Assembly: GCA_029207755.1 (NCBI GenBank)
Contig: JARCOQ010000006.1
Location: forward strand, 71,336,093 to 71,400,092
Source: Chamaea fasciata
Lineage: Eukaryota; Chordata; Aves; Passeriformes; Sylviidae
Direction: 5' to 3'
DNA length: 64,000 bases
Positions 46,600 to 62,200 of this stretch are shown piece by piece (position 1 is the first letter of the stretch; the number at the start of each line of letters is the position of its first letter). The notes beneath the pieces are model-generated. The model saw only the letters and a list, made by a program, of their open reading frames with translations. It searched no databases and was not told the DNA's origin. The translations under genes and the position numbers were made by a program.

Positions 46600-49500
46600 T
46601 CCCAACAATTAAATCATAGCTCAAAAAGAAGTAAGCAAAATCTTCGCAGCTGGAAGAGGGCAGGAAGACAGAATGGATTTGCACATTCAGTTTATTTATT
46701 GTTCCAAAATAAACTGAAAACCAGGCTTAGAAGTGCAAATGGGCAGCCCAGCAGTGGAAGGGTGGGCAATGGTTGTACAGAACGTTCTTTAAAGATTAGT
46801 CACTTTAATGTGCCCATATGTATCTTCAAAAAATGGATCAGATTCTCTGTGGGTGTAAAAGGCAGCAGTTCACTGAACTCAATTATTTATACTAGCAGAT
46901 ACTCCAGATAATGTTTCTACTCCTGGCAAACACCGAAGTATGAAAACTTGACAAAAATACACACAGAACAGCAAAGGGGGGAAGAGCAGACCTTGCAAAA
47001 AGCGCTTCTCTTCCTGCTAAAAATACACATTAGATTTTCCCTTTAGTTTAAAAAGGATCTTGCTCTAGAAGTCTACTCTCCCCAAGCTGTGCAGCTAATT
47101 TTAGTGGCTTCCACACGTCACAACACTAAACAATTGTGCCAGCCTGCCCATTCCTAATAGGGGGGATTTATCGGTTTGCTTTCCAAGCAGTCACTGAGGT
47201 GAAACCGATCTGGCAATATTCAGCATACTGAGAAGACAAAACCAGCTCTGATGCCCATAGATATCATCCTGGGTGCAACTTTTGGAGAGCAACCAACTAA
47301 GGCCAGCTCCTGTTGAGAATATCTCTGAGAACTACGTGCGTATTTGTAACCCAACTACCCTTGGGTTCCTGTGTCCATCTGTGGAGGTTTTGGCCTTGTC
47401 TCTGCTTTGTGACCTGCCTCCCTTCTTTGAATGAAAATAAATTATCTTAGTTAGAAAAGAGACTTAGTCTGGGTTGCACTAAATGCAAAAAAAATCAAAA
47501 TGTCTCCCTGCCAGACTGCAATTGTCTCTTTCACTTTCTCTGACAGTGGCAATGACCTTTAAACAGAGAAGGGGGAAGTCCAAACTGAGGAGGAGTCATT
47601 GATGCAGAGCTGTGTGTAACTGGTGGGTAAAGTTTTGTCACTACCCTTCACCATTTGGAATTTCACATTCCTGCTGGTAACTTCTATGTGAAATTCTAAG
47701 TACGATTCATTTGTCTAGGGCTTTTTTAGCCCAGCTCACCATTTACCATTAATCCTCCTGTTCTAGTATGAATTTTCTGCTCATCTATTTTTGGCTTAAC
47801 TCCCTATTTTTCCTCGGTATTTTTTTAGAAAGCAGTTGAAAAGATAAAGTAGACATGTTATGCTTAATACACACAAGCTGTGACTAGAGTCTGACCTGTT
47901 GTTCTTTCTTTGTGACTTCCAAGAGCGAAAATAGGGAATTTTTATCAATAATTTGATCAAATGCAAAACTGCAAACTTTTTTATAACACACCGATACAAA
48001 ACCGGAATCATACAAACGCTTGAGAAAACATTTCTCAAAAAACCCATTGTAAAGGGCAATTAATGTTTTGCAGTGGTATGAAGTAAACTTTTTACAGGAC
48101 TTACAACTTTCGTGCCAATATTTACCAAACAAAGCATCACAGGCCACGCAATGACCCAAATCCACTTGCCATTTACAGCCATGCAAATCCTTCTCAAGTA
48201 TAAAGAATTACACTGTTTCAAAATAAATCTCGCCTTAAATAAAGATGTGAGATTATCATCCTGCCTGAGAAACGTACATTATAACCTGAGAGAAAGAATT
48301 CTTCTAAGCAACTCTGACATGGTATTTGGACAGCTGTTTAATAACAACATAAAATCCTGCTAGTTGAGTTCTATTATAGTTTCTCCTTGTGCTTCCAGCT
48401 GGCTGCTGCCTGCTCTAAGGGGACCGGAGACCAGAGCCAAAGATACACATAGCTCTGTGCAAGAATCAGAGAAAGGAAAGGCTGGGAGCCAAATCAGCCC
48501 CTCTGCTGCTGGGTGCCTTGGGCTGGAATTCACACCAAGACCGGCCAGAACTGCCCTGGAATCCCATCAAGAAATACAGACACAGATGTCACACTTCCAC
48601 ACATGTGGTCCAAGGCCACTGCAGTCTTTCCATGGCTCTTGGGTCTGACACTGTGGGATCACCAACCTCCCTCGGGCGATGAGGTTCTGGCCCCTCTGGA
48701 AAACCCAGCTTTGCAAATTCGCCAGGCCTTCACCATGGAAAACTGACTCTGATCTCCCCATAGGAAACCTGGGCCCCGAGCCCACGACAGGAAAGTGTTG
48801 TGATGTGTAAAAGCTCATTCATCCTCAGATATGCGTAACGTCATCGGGGAGGGTGAAACCATCTGAAAAGGAAATGTCAGTTCATACAGCTTGTTGGAAA
48901 AACAGCACTGGAAGCATGTTTTATCTGAATATGCCAATCTAGTCAAATCAGAACTGTGAGAATGCATGGTTTTTATCTTCTTTTGTTTCAGGAGAAAGCA
49001 GAACAATAGTTAAGACATGTCACTGCAAAAAAAATGAAGTGATTTTGTGTTTCAAACACCAAACATTTTTTCTTCGTAAAGAATAGCATTTTGTTCCGCT
49101 TCCCAGTGTGACCAGATTCGAAACTTCTAAAACTTCCCCCTGAAAGAAACTCTGGTTTCGCACAGCTCCAAAATTTAGATTGCCAGCTCCTCAAGCGTTT
49201 TATGACCCATGTCCTGCAACAATAATCGAGGAGAAACAAATACTCTGAGAAGGCCTCATGCCTTATTTCTTGTCCCGTTCTGGCAGCCTCTGATGGCTTT
49301 TATCCCCAACAGCATGGCTACCACATCACAGAATTCAGTATCACTGCAACCCCTCACTTCTTTTATATACAAACCCTGCAGTACTGAGGATGCAGGGAGC
49401 CAAGCAGCACAGTCTTTGGCTCCATCAGACCGTACACACGTTTTAATGGCATGTGTTCGCAATAACGTTCAACCTCAGAGTTATTTTGCCCTAACCATGA

Positions 49501-52500
49501 ATAAGGGTCTGTGCAGACTAAGGATGGCAAGCAGCTGATACAGGAGCTCTGTCCGTGAAATTCTCCTTTCCCCACACTGATTTATTGAGAATTCTGTCCA
49601 AATGCATTTGTCTGATGTGAAGCCTCTGCAGATGCCCTCATCTTTAATCAGTGTTCTACAGAACCTGCTTTCCTGTCTGGCCATCAACCACAAATGGCTT
49701 TTGGGTAAAATGAGAAAACATGCCAAATAGGCATTTAATATAAATCAGGTGGGATTTGATATGCTTCATACGGAAAGCTCCTCCTTGATTTAAATATGTG
49801 GCAGATCAAATGTCTGGAGTATTTTGCATCAGAAGCCAGGGACCTGGGAACGAGTCCCTAAAGGTCCTGTGCTCCAGCAGCAAATGCTCAGGAGCAGCCT
49901 CTGCTGGAACTGCTCTGGGGGAATTAACTCGTGCTAGGCAATGCACACTTCCCATAACTGTGTGCCTACTCTTCCCCTTTAATGTTTTATATACAACTCT
50001 TTCTGTTCGTTTGGAGGCACATTCAAAGTAATGTTTTGCTGAAGCAATTAGTAGATTTGTCACATGCTGGAAAAAAGTCGTGGTGGTTCTCATTTTTTGT
50101 TCCTTCAAAGCTTTTTTTTCACTATTAATGGATGAATTTTGCAATCTACTCAATTGCTTCCACGAGCAACTTTTTACCTAACTAAACTGTTCCTAATATC
50201 TACATTTCAAAGTCCTGCTTTGCATATTTGCCTCAAGGTGCTGTAGATTAGTGTTGGCACCACAACCCTCAACAGAACTGGAGGAACCAGGCAGACACAG
50301 GGATTGTTTCAATGTGTGTCGTGTTCTGTGGGAAAGACAGCAAGAAATTCCCCAAGTTGGGATGCAGCAAAGATTCCTGTCTAGCTGTCAGTCCAGGCAT
50401 TCAGATGCAGGTGCAGGAAAGCTCACCACAACGTCACAACTTCCTCCTGAATTTAGTTCATTCTAATATATTAATATGCAATGTCCTGAATAGAAATTAT
50501 ATGCTTAATTAATCATATTTCATTTTACCCTGTTAGAAACAAGAAAAAAACCCCCAGGCCCAGTGCAATACCACCTTGCAAGATAGAGAAACTGAAACTC
50601 AATTTCATTTCATTCGAGAAGAAAAAAAAATCACCTAGTTTTTCTGCAAAGCACCCTTAGTTTGCACAGATCCCTATCACCCTGCAGCATAACTCCCTGA
50701 TGTTATGCAGTTGGAATTAAATACTGAAAGCCAAATCTAATGCTTTTCTACTTTTAGAACACCTGCTTCCTGCATTTATCTGCACCGGAAGAAATGGGCT
50801 TACTTCTCATATCTGTAAAAAAGAGAAATAAGAGAAAATGGAATTTAGGTGCTAGATTTAAAGTGATAACATCAGCATTAAATTCCAGCAGTGGATGACT
50901 GCAAGCTTCTTCACCCAGCAGAAAGCAGTATTTAGGCCAGGAGCTGCTGGACAAAATCTATACTAAATGAAGCAAGACATCAGTTTAGAATATCCAAGAG
51001 GCTTCTGCCATTAAAACCCTCTGACTCCATCCGAACCTTCCATTTTCTGCTCACACTCAACACCTTTACTAATGCAGGCTAAGACGGCACATTCAGGTGA
51101 GACCCTGTGGTTAAAAGGAATAATTGTGATAGCTCTGTGGTTTCCTCTTGTACACGGTGGCACCTCTCTGAGCAGTGAATATATAACTTAGAAATATTAA
51201 CGATACCTTTTGGAAGATCACTGTCAGGCCTGGACTGCTTGCAGGATAGCTGTGATGATTGCTGGGGAACAGAATGTGGTGTTCAGGTGCCGGAAAACTT
51301 AAACGAAACGGCAGGATGTGGGTATGAATTAAAACAACTGAGCTAATGAAGAAAGAAGGTTTAAAGTTAATAAGAATAACGGAGACCACGTGAGCTGACT
51401 TGTATGGTTATTTGATGAAATTACAATATCTACGTAGGAGAGGAGGATTTTTCCATCGCGAGATGATGATTTGGTTAAACCTGAAGGTCTGGGTGAATAT
51501 CTGCTCCAGAGCCAGCTGAGCATCACAGGTCACAGAATGAGCCCTAAATCCCTGGAACCCATTCATACATTCATGTCAGTGCCAGAAGCCCAACAGCAGA
51601 GGCTGAAGTTTGGTTCTCTCGGCGCAATGGGCAGAAGTTTTTGTGGGATAGAATCTTCTGCATTTTTGGTATTTTTATTTTAAGGCATGCACTGAAATGC
51701 TGGGCAAACTCTTCAGATGACAAAGGGGGAAACCAGGAATCTCCTTAGGAGGCAACCTTATTCAGAAAGCTCATTTGTTCACTCGCCAATCCTCGGGCAC
51801 AGGGAGTTACGAACTGGCCAGGAGAAATGAATCAATCTCACAAGGAACTGCAGCAAACAACTGAAGAGCAAGAGAAAAATGCAGCCACAGGATAACAAGG
51901 TAGACTGAGAATCCCGTGGTTCTCCAAGGTCTGAGTAACTAACAGCCATGAAACAGTTTGCTTTGTCAGGGACCACGGCTGGCCAGGAACTCACATTTAT
52001 TGACAAGGAGACCCCCTGCACCCTTGGTTTTTTATAGCATCAGCAACATCATCTTGTTAAGCTGGTACCTGAGGAAAAATGCAACCCTGATTTTTGGCCT
52101 GTGGATTTTTTTGCTATTTCGTTCCAAAGACAACTCAGCAGGCAAAACACGACACTTCCCTGGTAATTTTCACACCTCAAACAGGCTGCGATATTTTTCT
52201 AATACTATATATTTCTCCATTTGCACTTTACTCGCCAAATGTTTCTGAGTTGAAGGCAGCAGATTCGTATTTGTGACAAACACATTGCAGCAAAGAATAT
52301 TCTGTGATTCTAAAAAACAAGAATATCCCTGAGATTGGAAAAGTGCAAAGAGAAACAACCAAACCCTCCAAAGAGACCGGTACTGCACTATTTGTGAGGA
52401 ATCGAAAGTGGAAAAGGCTGAAAAGCACCTGCAAATCCCAGCAGTCTTTAAAGTCTATTTTTGGAGCATCTGAAACAATTACTAGAGTAAGACAGTTGAT

Positions 52501-53213
52501 GCCGAAATTACAACAGCAAACCTGACTGCAAGCTGGGCATTAACTGTTGCACCATTCCTTGCTGCCCTTGAACTGAGCTGCACCGGCATTTACCCGTGTT
52601 ACTGCCAAATAACCAAATCACACTAAATAAACAAAGCAGTGATGTTTAGTGAAATAAGAAAGTGAAGCATCTTGGCCTAAAACAGGGGACTGAGGTGTTG
52701 TCTCCACCCCACAGGTCCTCACCCACACTTCAGTTGACATAGGTGACCAATTTTGCTATTTATTACTGGGTTTTATAGTCCAAAGCACTCTGGTACTCCA
52801 GTCACTTTTATTTAGCAGACAGCCTCTCTATTTTTTAGTAGATACTTCACTGGCTCTTTTCTCTCAATGCTTAAACAATGCCTTATATTGATTATCCTAT
52901 ACTTCTCCATTTATTAATTTAAGCAGAAAATTATTCAGGCGTTTAAAATCAGAATATATTCGTTTCTCTTCTCTTTGAGCTGCGTTCTGCCTTTGAAACA
53001 ATCTGAAGATCTCTGTTGATTGAAGGCCTTCTGCCTTCCTCAGACAGAATTAATTTATGTAGAACAGAAGGTGCTGAAGGTGGGTGTATTTAACTACTAA
53101 AGAGATTGGCAGATAATAATGACATTCATGAAAGATTTGTCAAATTCAAGGTTGTACTTGCTGAAGTTTGTTGCTCCTGTGAGCCTTCCAGAATAACAGA
53201 ATACCTGCTTGTC

Positions 53214-53238
53214 AAAAAAAAAAAGAAAAAAAAAAAAA
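53214..53238. repeat. Poly-A tract with one G
   Basis: Eleven A, one G, thirteen A. No adjacent retroposon body is recognisable. Confidence 0.85.
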
Positions 53239-56200
53239 TCTTTCCATTTGGATCCCTTTAAATCCAGGGAAAAAAGAATAAAAACATCACTCTATTGCTT
53301 AGAATTTTTTCTTTCCTACTTGTACCACAAATTTTCTTCTCCTATTTAGGACAAGAAATCACAGTGGCCAATAATCAACACCACTCAATTATTTACACCA
53401 AATAGTAACTTAGTACTTTGATTTAATGAGAGGGTAATTCACGTTGTTTCATTACTGGCTCATGAATAATATTGACTTACATTGCTAATATGGCAGATAA
53501 CTAATTTGCTTCGTGCCATTAAAGAATTTTAACCTGCGACTGTATTAAGATCAGGATTTCACTTAATGCTTTTATATCAGAATTCAAAGAAGTAGAGGCA
53601 ATAGGTACAGAGATAAATTGATTCCAGCCTGGTTGTGCTCACTGTATCCTGGGGTGTGTTTATATCAGATTTAAAACTGAAGCAGTGACAAAATAGCTGA
53701 CACAGAAAAGAAAGAAATTAGCCATGTCTGTAGCTCAGGAAAGAACTGACGGCTGCCAGTATGAATTCATCTTGTCATTTATAAAATAATTCAAGCTGGG
53801 TTTCTGTGGTGAAAAGCAAAGGCAAAAAAGGGCTCAGTCTAGCAAAAGCTCTGACCGATATTTATCTGTGGAGAGGAAGCTGAGAAGGTTGTGTTTTCCT
53901 TACACCCTTGGGATGAGCCGTTTCTGGCCTGTCCTTGTGTGTACTTAACTTCACATATCTCTCCTCATTCCAAAGCAGAGGAGAGCGCCATGTTTTCCCT
54001 TTGAAAGACAACCCCTGTGCTTGTCAAGGAAAGCTTTTAGAGACAGAGCACCGGAAAGGAAGTTTCAAGTCTGTAAGGGAGCCGAGAGAAGTTTTAGCTT
54101 TCCTTTGGCCTCCTAAACACACTTCTGACCTCCAGCAAAAGAGACCAGAGGCAGAAAAACCTCCAGTGCTCCCACAGAGACGGCAACCAGAGATTCCAAG
54201 GGCAGTGCCCATCTACCTACAACACCTCACGGTTGTTTTAAGGATCAAGCTGCATTAAAGAAGCAAATTGAGCTGGAAAAACCCATTCGTTAACATTTTT
54301 CTACTAAATATACTCCAACAGAGGGGAAAATTCACTTTTAAGAGTGAGTTAGCTGGTTGCTGTCTGCTTAAAGCTTGACCACAACTGAATTAAATCTCTC
54401 CATTCACTGACTTGTACCTCAGCATGAGAACTGCTGGAGCAGTGGAACTTTTCCTGAGTCAAGAGTTCCTTTAAGGAGCTCTTTGCACCAGCCATCCCTG
54501 TCTGCTCAATTTATGAGTCCATTTGAAAAGCTCCTGCAAAACCCAGAGCGTTCTCAATACTCAATTTGGAATGCTCATAACTCAAATCCAATGAGAACCA
54601 ATTTTCTCCAGAGAACTCAAAAGCCTTTCTTCTTGGTGAGAGCAATTTCCAAGCAGTATTTCAAGTTGCAGCTCCCATCGGTTTTGGCTGTAAAAGTGTT
54701 TAAAAAGAGTCACTCCTGCTATAAATATAAATGCATATACATATCACACTTATATCTTACTTTGGTATAGATGTATTTTAACCTCTCAGTTTCATCAGAT
54801 ACGGGAGTAGCTGAATGCCCTTCACTCAGAAGCTTCCAGGCAAACTAAGATTACCACGGGTTTCAGGGAGAGACAGGCTGAAATATTTAGGAATCAAAGG
54901 TGAAACTACAGAAAAAAATCAAGCTTCACAGAAATGGAAATCTAATAGTTGTTTGTCTTGCTTTCCATGGACCTCCAGGGTCCCCAGAAATCCTACACTG
55001 AGCTCAAGACTCCTTGTACTTGTCACTGTGCAGGAAAACACATATTAAGAAATAATTCTTCCTCAGTAACAATCTAAATACACACCGTTAATGGCAAGAG
55101 AAGAAACTGAACTGAAATCGAAATCCCAATGAATCATCCAGCCCTGGCATAATCTAACAGTTCAGCCCCGAACTCAAGCTTCCAGCCTAATTTTCCTATA
55201 TTCTAAATCAACATAATGCTGTTTCTCACTTGTTATTTGTGTGTCTAGCAAAATTTTAGGTACTTCTAATACGCTACAGGCTTTGTTGCCAGAGACCCGA
55301 TGCTTCCACGTCTTCCTCCTTCCGTATTTGCCTCCTCTCATTCCCAACGTGCACTTTTACTTGTTCATATCCAGTAGGAACAGATTCAGCCCTTGGCAGC
55401 CAACGGATTTAAAAACATCCCTTAGTTCATTTCTGGAAAGGTTGAGAGCTCAGCGCCGTTGATTTTCCTCTCGTGATAAACAGGATGTGCTGGAGATCCC
55501 ACACAGATGAATCCTGGCTTTTATATGCTACATTAGAGTAGGAGGAAAACTAATTTTGTTATCTCTGAACATTTCAGAAATATTGGTTTTTCCACTTTTT
55601 GTGTGTGCAGAAAGTTGGAAATCTCAGACTGTTACGAGCCAAACTCCTAGGCACTCGTGGAGCAATTTGAAAACTTTTAGTTTGAATAAAACCACTGCAA
55701 AACGTATCACTGGTTTTGTTAGCATTGCCTACCATTCCAAAACTAGGACTTAAATAATAAAATAAACATCCCACAATGTCTTTCATACTGAAAACTGCAA
55801 TTTTTTTTTTTCTGATAAATTCAAAATCTTCTGATTGCAAAAACCTTTTGCCTTATTCCATTCCCCTTTGCTTCAGTTTTTGTTTCAACAAATTTCAACA
55901 GCATCCAACCCGTTGTGCCCTCAAGGCACTGAGATTCTGCAATGCTGGTTCTCATCTCACAGTTAAATTTTGATGCAATCTATATTTTCCTTGCTCTGCC
56001 AGTTTAACAGATCCTTCGCTTTATTTCAGTGGAATTTGGCTGTAATAACCACTGCCACATGCAAACATGAAGTTAACAACCGAGTCACAATTTTACATCT
56101 GCAAACCAATGGCAAGCATTCAGGAGTTAAGTGTAATAAAGGTTGGGTCAATATCAGAAGCCACAGCTTGGTTCACTTATTACTAAAATTTCCTGCAGGA

Positions 56201-59200
56201 ACTCCGGTCACTCTGACAGCTGATGAAATATTAGCCTAAGCAAAACACATCAGCACTTGTATATGTTTGAGAAGAGTAATTTATCAGGAATACAATAAAT
56301 GCCAGCTGTAATTCTCTCTGAGGTCATTAAAACTTGGAAGTTGAAATTTAGAATTTTTTTTTTTTAATCACAAGGAGAATTTACATTGGATTGAATTAAT
56401 TTTCGGTATGTCCATGAATCATTCAGTTTTAATGGAGTTTTATCAATTTATAGGAGCAAATGATTTATGCCATTGGCATGAGGCCCTCCTAGGTTTCAAA
56501 ACTTCTGAAATTAAGTGTTGGAATACTCACTTTGGTTATTGTGTAGTTTTGAAACCTCGCAATGAATCCGGATCTCTTGGATAGAAAACCACACAGTAGC
56601 ATTTCCTCCAGCCTGAAGACTAGGCTGGAGGCAGACTTTGTGAAGAATAGGTACCCCTGCTGAAATACCTTGCATCACAGCTGAAATGAGTGTTTCTCTG
56701 AGACCCGCCCTTTTGCACACAAAACCAAACAGAATCACTGGTCATGTCTGAAATGGGGATGAAGGGGTCATTGGATTCATTCCTCCAGCACCACACTTAC
56801 TCTTTCTTACAGACTGCAATAAAACATTGCTGCACTTACACTGACAGCACCTTACAGATATTAACTCGCTAAAAAGAACTTCTAAAATACCTCACCAAGT
56901 TTGTTCTTTTCAGCTCTGCTTTTATGCTTCTGATTATTTCTCAAGTTTTCTAATGTTTTCAGTTTTAAAACTTCTTCAGAATACATTAAATAAAACGTTA
57001 CGCAGACATTAAGACACCTTCTATACACTGCAGACAGTCAATTATGTATGATTCAGCTTGAGTGAAAAAGAAAAGGGATACTGTAAGCATGATGATTTCA
57101 CGTTGCTTGCTAAAACTAAGGTTGGCTGGTGTTTTCACCCACAAACTTTGCTTCTTTTTCCCAAGAGTGGGCAGGAAAGTGCTTGTTTTTCCAAATACTA
57201 CTGTGCAAAATAGTTGATAAATATTTTTTTTTTTATTAGTAACTGTTCCAGAGACAGCTAAGCTGGAGAATTATCCAGGGTGAAGCTTTCAAAGGCAGCT
57301 TTTAGTCACCTTGATTAAACTACTTTAGAAAAGTTTCTGCTTTCATGCCTAGAAGACTGGGCAGCAACGTTTTGAACCTTGATTTTAAAGAGGTGACTCC
57401 TTTTTGTTTCTAACACGTGGAGTTTCTCTGTCTACACACACGCACCAGTCAAAGGGAATGCTCAGGTGAGTAAGAACTGCAAGTCTTCTTTTTAATTAAA
57501 AAAGTTATCCTACACCTAGCATAAGATCATCCCACAGACTTTAGCTCAACAGAAACCTCACACACGCACTTAAAAATAACCACGAATCCACCTGAAGAAA
57601 CGTGAATCCATAAAGCAGTGGGAAAATATCTTGAGACCTTTTCTAGACATCTCTCGAAAATGTTTCCAAGGATTCAAGGCAGGCCTCACTTATCTGATAG
57701 TGCCACTGAGGATATCCTGTGGGAATGCTATTTGTTGGCATCTCTCTTGTGCATTATCCTAACAGATTGTGGCTCTGCAACAAATACTCCCAGATCTTGG
57801 TAACTCGGAATCAATCACAGCACACAGTGACAACTTACAGTAGGAACACAGGGTGCACTCCAGCTTGATTTTGATGGGTGAATGTGTCTGGTATTTTCTG
57901 CCACACTCGGCAGTAAAGATGAGATCTACACCAGTGGAAATGGCATGCCTTTATATACTCTGGAGCGTATTTCTCACCCAGGAGCACTTCCAGCTCTCAA
58001 AGAGCACTTGCAGCACGAGCCAGCTGCCTCGTGTAAATTGTAGGTGAGTCCTTACCGACCTGATCACAGTGGTAGAAATAGGCTGGCCATGCTGAAAAAG
58101 CCTTCTCTCAGTGCACTCGTTGAGGAAAGATTAATGGAACTGACATTTGGGAAAGCAAAGATAAAGCTGAAGGCCATGAGAAGCAGATCAAAACATGCAT
58201 CAGCAAACCAGACTATAAGTAATTTTTTTTCTATACTGCCTCATTCTCTGTCCAGAAGTATAGATTTACATGAGATGTTATCTATAACTCACAAACAAAG
58301 GGAAAAAACAGAATCTCTAACAAATATTTTGGCTTTTTGGGTTCAGAGTTGGGACTTCCTGCTGGAGGAGACTGGAGAAGAGAAAGAGTAGTACAGAAAG
58401 AGCGATTAAATTTCTCAGATTGAGTTTTGATACTCAAAACTGCTACTAACCTGTGGGTGACTGACAGCAAAGTGAGAACTGGCAGCATTTCCTTCAAAGA
58501 AAAATCACTGTATAGCCTAGTAGAATATTATTTTAAGGTATGACTTCTCTTATTTGAAAAAAACAGGATTGAAAAACGCTATTTTTCTGTCCTGGATCCA
58601 TTTTGAAGAGTTTCCACTTTTTAGCAGCAACTTCAGCTTCAACCAGAGCGCTTGCTGCTGGAAAACCCAGGGAAGCCATGGCCTCAGGAGCGTGGCTGCT
58701 ATAGGCCACCTCCTGTAAGCCAAATGCCAGTATTTTTTACAGATAAATCTAAAACTGGTTTTGAGTTCACTAGGACACCTCACTTACATAAAGCTGCCGT
58801 GCCACAGCTGCTTTTAGATCAAATACCTGCTCCCCCTGAAGTCGGCAGCATTACCATTGACATCAGCAAGATCAGGCCTAGAAATTAAACATTTCCCTGT
58901 GTTGTAAATACCTGCTTTCCTGTGCCTTGTAGGTTCTTACCTTAAATATTACTGAGCTGAAAAGAGCAGAGAAGTGTTTCAAAAACCTCTTTTCAAATGG
59001 GCGTCCTCGAATGGAGAAAGCATTCTCTCTCCTTTGCACTTGTAACATCACTAAGCAGAGATGTTCCACAAAAATGCTAAATAATAAATGAGTTCTCTTT
59101 TGCTAACAGATTAGATGAATTAATTAAAAAGCCCTTAAGCTTTCAGAAATGCATATATATTTTGCATAATCTCCTTGGATGTGTTTTAGCAAATTAATAA

Positions 59201-62200
59201 ATGAAGGTTTACGGTTTCCTTTCCCCTGTACTTCCCAACTAATGTGCTTATCTGTAAAATTCAGCAGTGGGAAAGGATAATTATCCTTAATAGCTGTATG
59301 TGGAGAGCAAGACAAGCAGAGAAGCCAAGTGTCTGTGTACAGACTCTGCTGCAGATGGAACCGAGTTCAGCCTTCCTGAGCTACGAACCTGCCAGACACA
59401 AACCACTTCCACACTGGGAATGACACGGTTCCCCAGAACTGGAGAGCACACAGCACCTGGAGTTTCCTTACAGTGATCACAGCACGGCCAAAAACCCCAA
59501 ACACCACGTGAGTGAACTTGGGTCTCTGCAAGCCTCAAAAATACAGCCTAGGTTTGCAGGGAGAGCAAATAACTGATCCAGGTCTCCCAGCTCATAGCAC
59601 GAGCCTCAGAACAACCTCACTTTATAGAGTTTAAAAGTTCACATCTCATTTGATTTTGGGCAGATAAGAGCAGTACTTACAGCACTTGGAAATTCTGCTT
59701 AGTGCCACTTTGGAATTTACCGTTAACCCAGGCTATTAAAAAGCATGATCCAGCAGGGAATACTTTGATTTCAATATCTTTTTCTTTTCAATATTATTCA
59801 TTTTTAATTGGTGGATTTTGAACACTGCAACAACCAATAAAAGAAAACCTTCCACATTTTTAGTATCTTTAAACCGTTGTATCTTGAGACCTCTGATCCT
59901 GTGCACAGAGCTTTTAAGGGCAGTTTTTTTGGCTTAATAAAATTTCTGCTGAGGAATAAGCTGAGGAGTTCCTAAGGCACCATTTTACTTAATGTTCCTT
60001 TTGTAACACAAGCAGCAACCAAATGGATTTCTCCTTGCTTTGGCAAGATTTGAGCACCTACCCTTTCAACATTTTTTTTTTATTTTGATCTCTTTCCAGC
60101 TCTCTCCCCATATCATGCAACAAAAAGCCTTTGATGTCCCAGAGCTGGGCCACGTCAGACACCACAGAATGCTGACCACAAGCTCATCAACTCACTGGGA
60201 AAACTGCACTGCTGTGCCATGTAAAAATGTAAAAAGGCATCATTACAAAGTGAGCCAGACATCTCAACATTAATTTTTAGTTTATGCGGCTTTGGTTATC
60301 TTTGGTAGTTTCTCACCTGTTGTTAGAAACCATTAACACTGTAGATATATATACACGCATATATGGTTTGTGAAAACTTTTTTTAGATACAGCAAATTGT
60401 ACTTCTTAGTGTGGACTATCATAACTTGAGCACAAAAAGTCCTGCAGCACTTCAGGAACCACTTTGAAGAGCCACAGTTCTGTTCACACAGCTCTGTCAG
60501 TAGCAGCCTATGATTTACCTCACGGATGTTTCATATTGTTCGACAGGGAGAAATGCATCCAAGACCATAGCTCACATTTTTAGCAAGATATTTGTGCAGA
60601 CTCCTGGATGCAGTGTCAGCATACACTGCAGTCACCAGTACATGTGGCTATGCTTAGTGTGAACTAAGGCCTCCACGGCCTCTCTCCTGTTAGAGAGCTC
60701 TGCTTGTCTCACAAAGGCATTACTGAAAGGTCCAACATCCAAACAGTTAAGAAACCACAGGATTGGACTTTTATGTTTATGGACAGCCCCTCAAAACCCA
60801 GAAATCATGACAATTCAATAAATTACTGCACCTGACAGATCACAGCATTAGCAGCGCAGAGCAGCAGCTGGCTGATGCCAATAAATCCCATACAAATACC
60901 TGTCATTCTCTGGGGAAAGGTAGCATAAAAGCTTCAAAGAGAGACCAGGCAAAAGAGCTGACCCAAAGAACTGAAGATTCAACAGTTAATTGAGAGCTGT
61001 GTATTTGCTGATGGACCCAGCTGAATTTGTCACATGATATCCCACGGCTAGCAAAAACCTGAGGAGCCCAAGAGCAAAGCCTAAAAGTATTCTGCTTGCA
61101 AATAAATGGTATAAAAAGGCACATGCTGGCAAAATCACTCACTGGGAGGAAGACAGCAAGCGTGCTGGCAGCATACTTTCACCAAAATAAAGAGGTCAAT
61201 AATTTCATTTGTTTTAAAGGAAAAAATATTTTACCTGAATATTCTTTTGAAAGATTCTAGAAAACTCTGCAAATAAATTCAAATCCTGGATTCTTCTGAG
61301 AACACAATGTATCCAGGGAGGATCAGGAGGCATATTTGTTTCTGATTTCCCTCCTATGCTGTCCCTTTCTTTCCTGCTTAAGTGACGATGCTCCCCGTGT
61401 TAATTCCATTTAGTGGATCCTTAGTTGTTACATGAAACGCTTTGAACGTATTTGCTGCAGATTTTTAACTTAGCATAGTTCAAAATGTGAGAATAAAGAT
61501 AATAGAAGACAATTAAATATGAAAGGCTGACTCTGGTGTGAAAGGGTGAGATAGTGGCAGATACCTCCTCACTGCTAATTCTCTTCACTGGCAGCACATC
61601 TGACAGGGCCATCCCTAATCATGTGCATTCCACATACCTGAACCAGGATGTCCCACTAGCCAGAACTGCTTTTTCTCTCTGAAAATCCTTGGAGATTCAT
61701 TTTTAGTCTCGTTTTTCAGGCTTCAGTGAATTCTTAGATTAATGGTCTCTGGAATTTTTAAAATACATCTATGCTAGGATTTATTGATAAGAGTCAGCGA
61801 AGCAGTTTCTCTCTGCTACACTTTGAAAAAAATAATTATGACTGTGTGCAGCAGAAAAACATTTTTCAGCCTTCTTAGTCTGGATATAGACTTTTGAAAT
61901 CTTCTCATATCCTACAAACTAATGCTATGCCTATCAGTAATTAAGAAAGACATTTAAAATAGCTCTTTAATGGGATAGGGTTCTCGTTATGTCTTCTGTG
62001 GTCTTGCATACCTTCATTGATATTTATAAATTTAAAAAATTACTCAAAAATATTTATGTCACGTATGAGGCTTAATTTGTAACATCTAATTTTTTTAATA
62101 TTTTGAGGGGTTTTAATCTGCTAGTCATAACTTTACCGACTTTTAGACAAAATGACTGGGTCTCCAATAATTCAGTTGCTTTTAACATTTCTTAACGGTT

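Noticed and set aside
46387..46911. 174-codon plus-strand open frame
   Set aside because: Includes a lysine run from a poly-A tract and otherwise has random-like composition without domains.
52296..52312. ATTCTGTGATTCT, resembling CR1 terminal octamers
   Set aside because: The preceding 50 bases do not contain the CR1 'cttccaaccc' block, so the match is likely chance.
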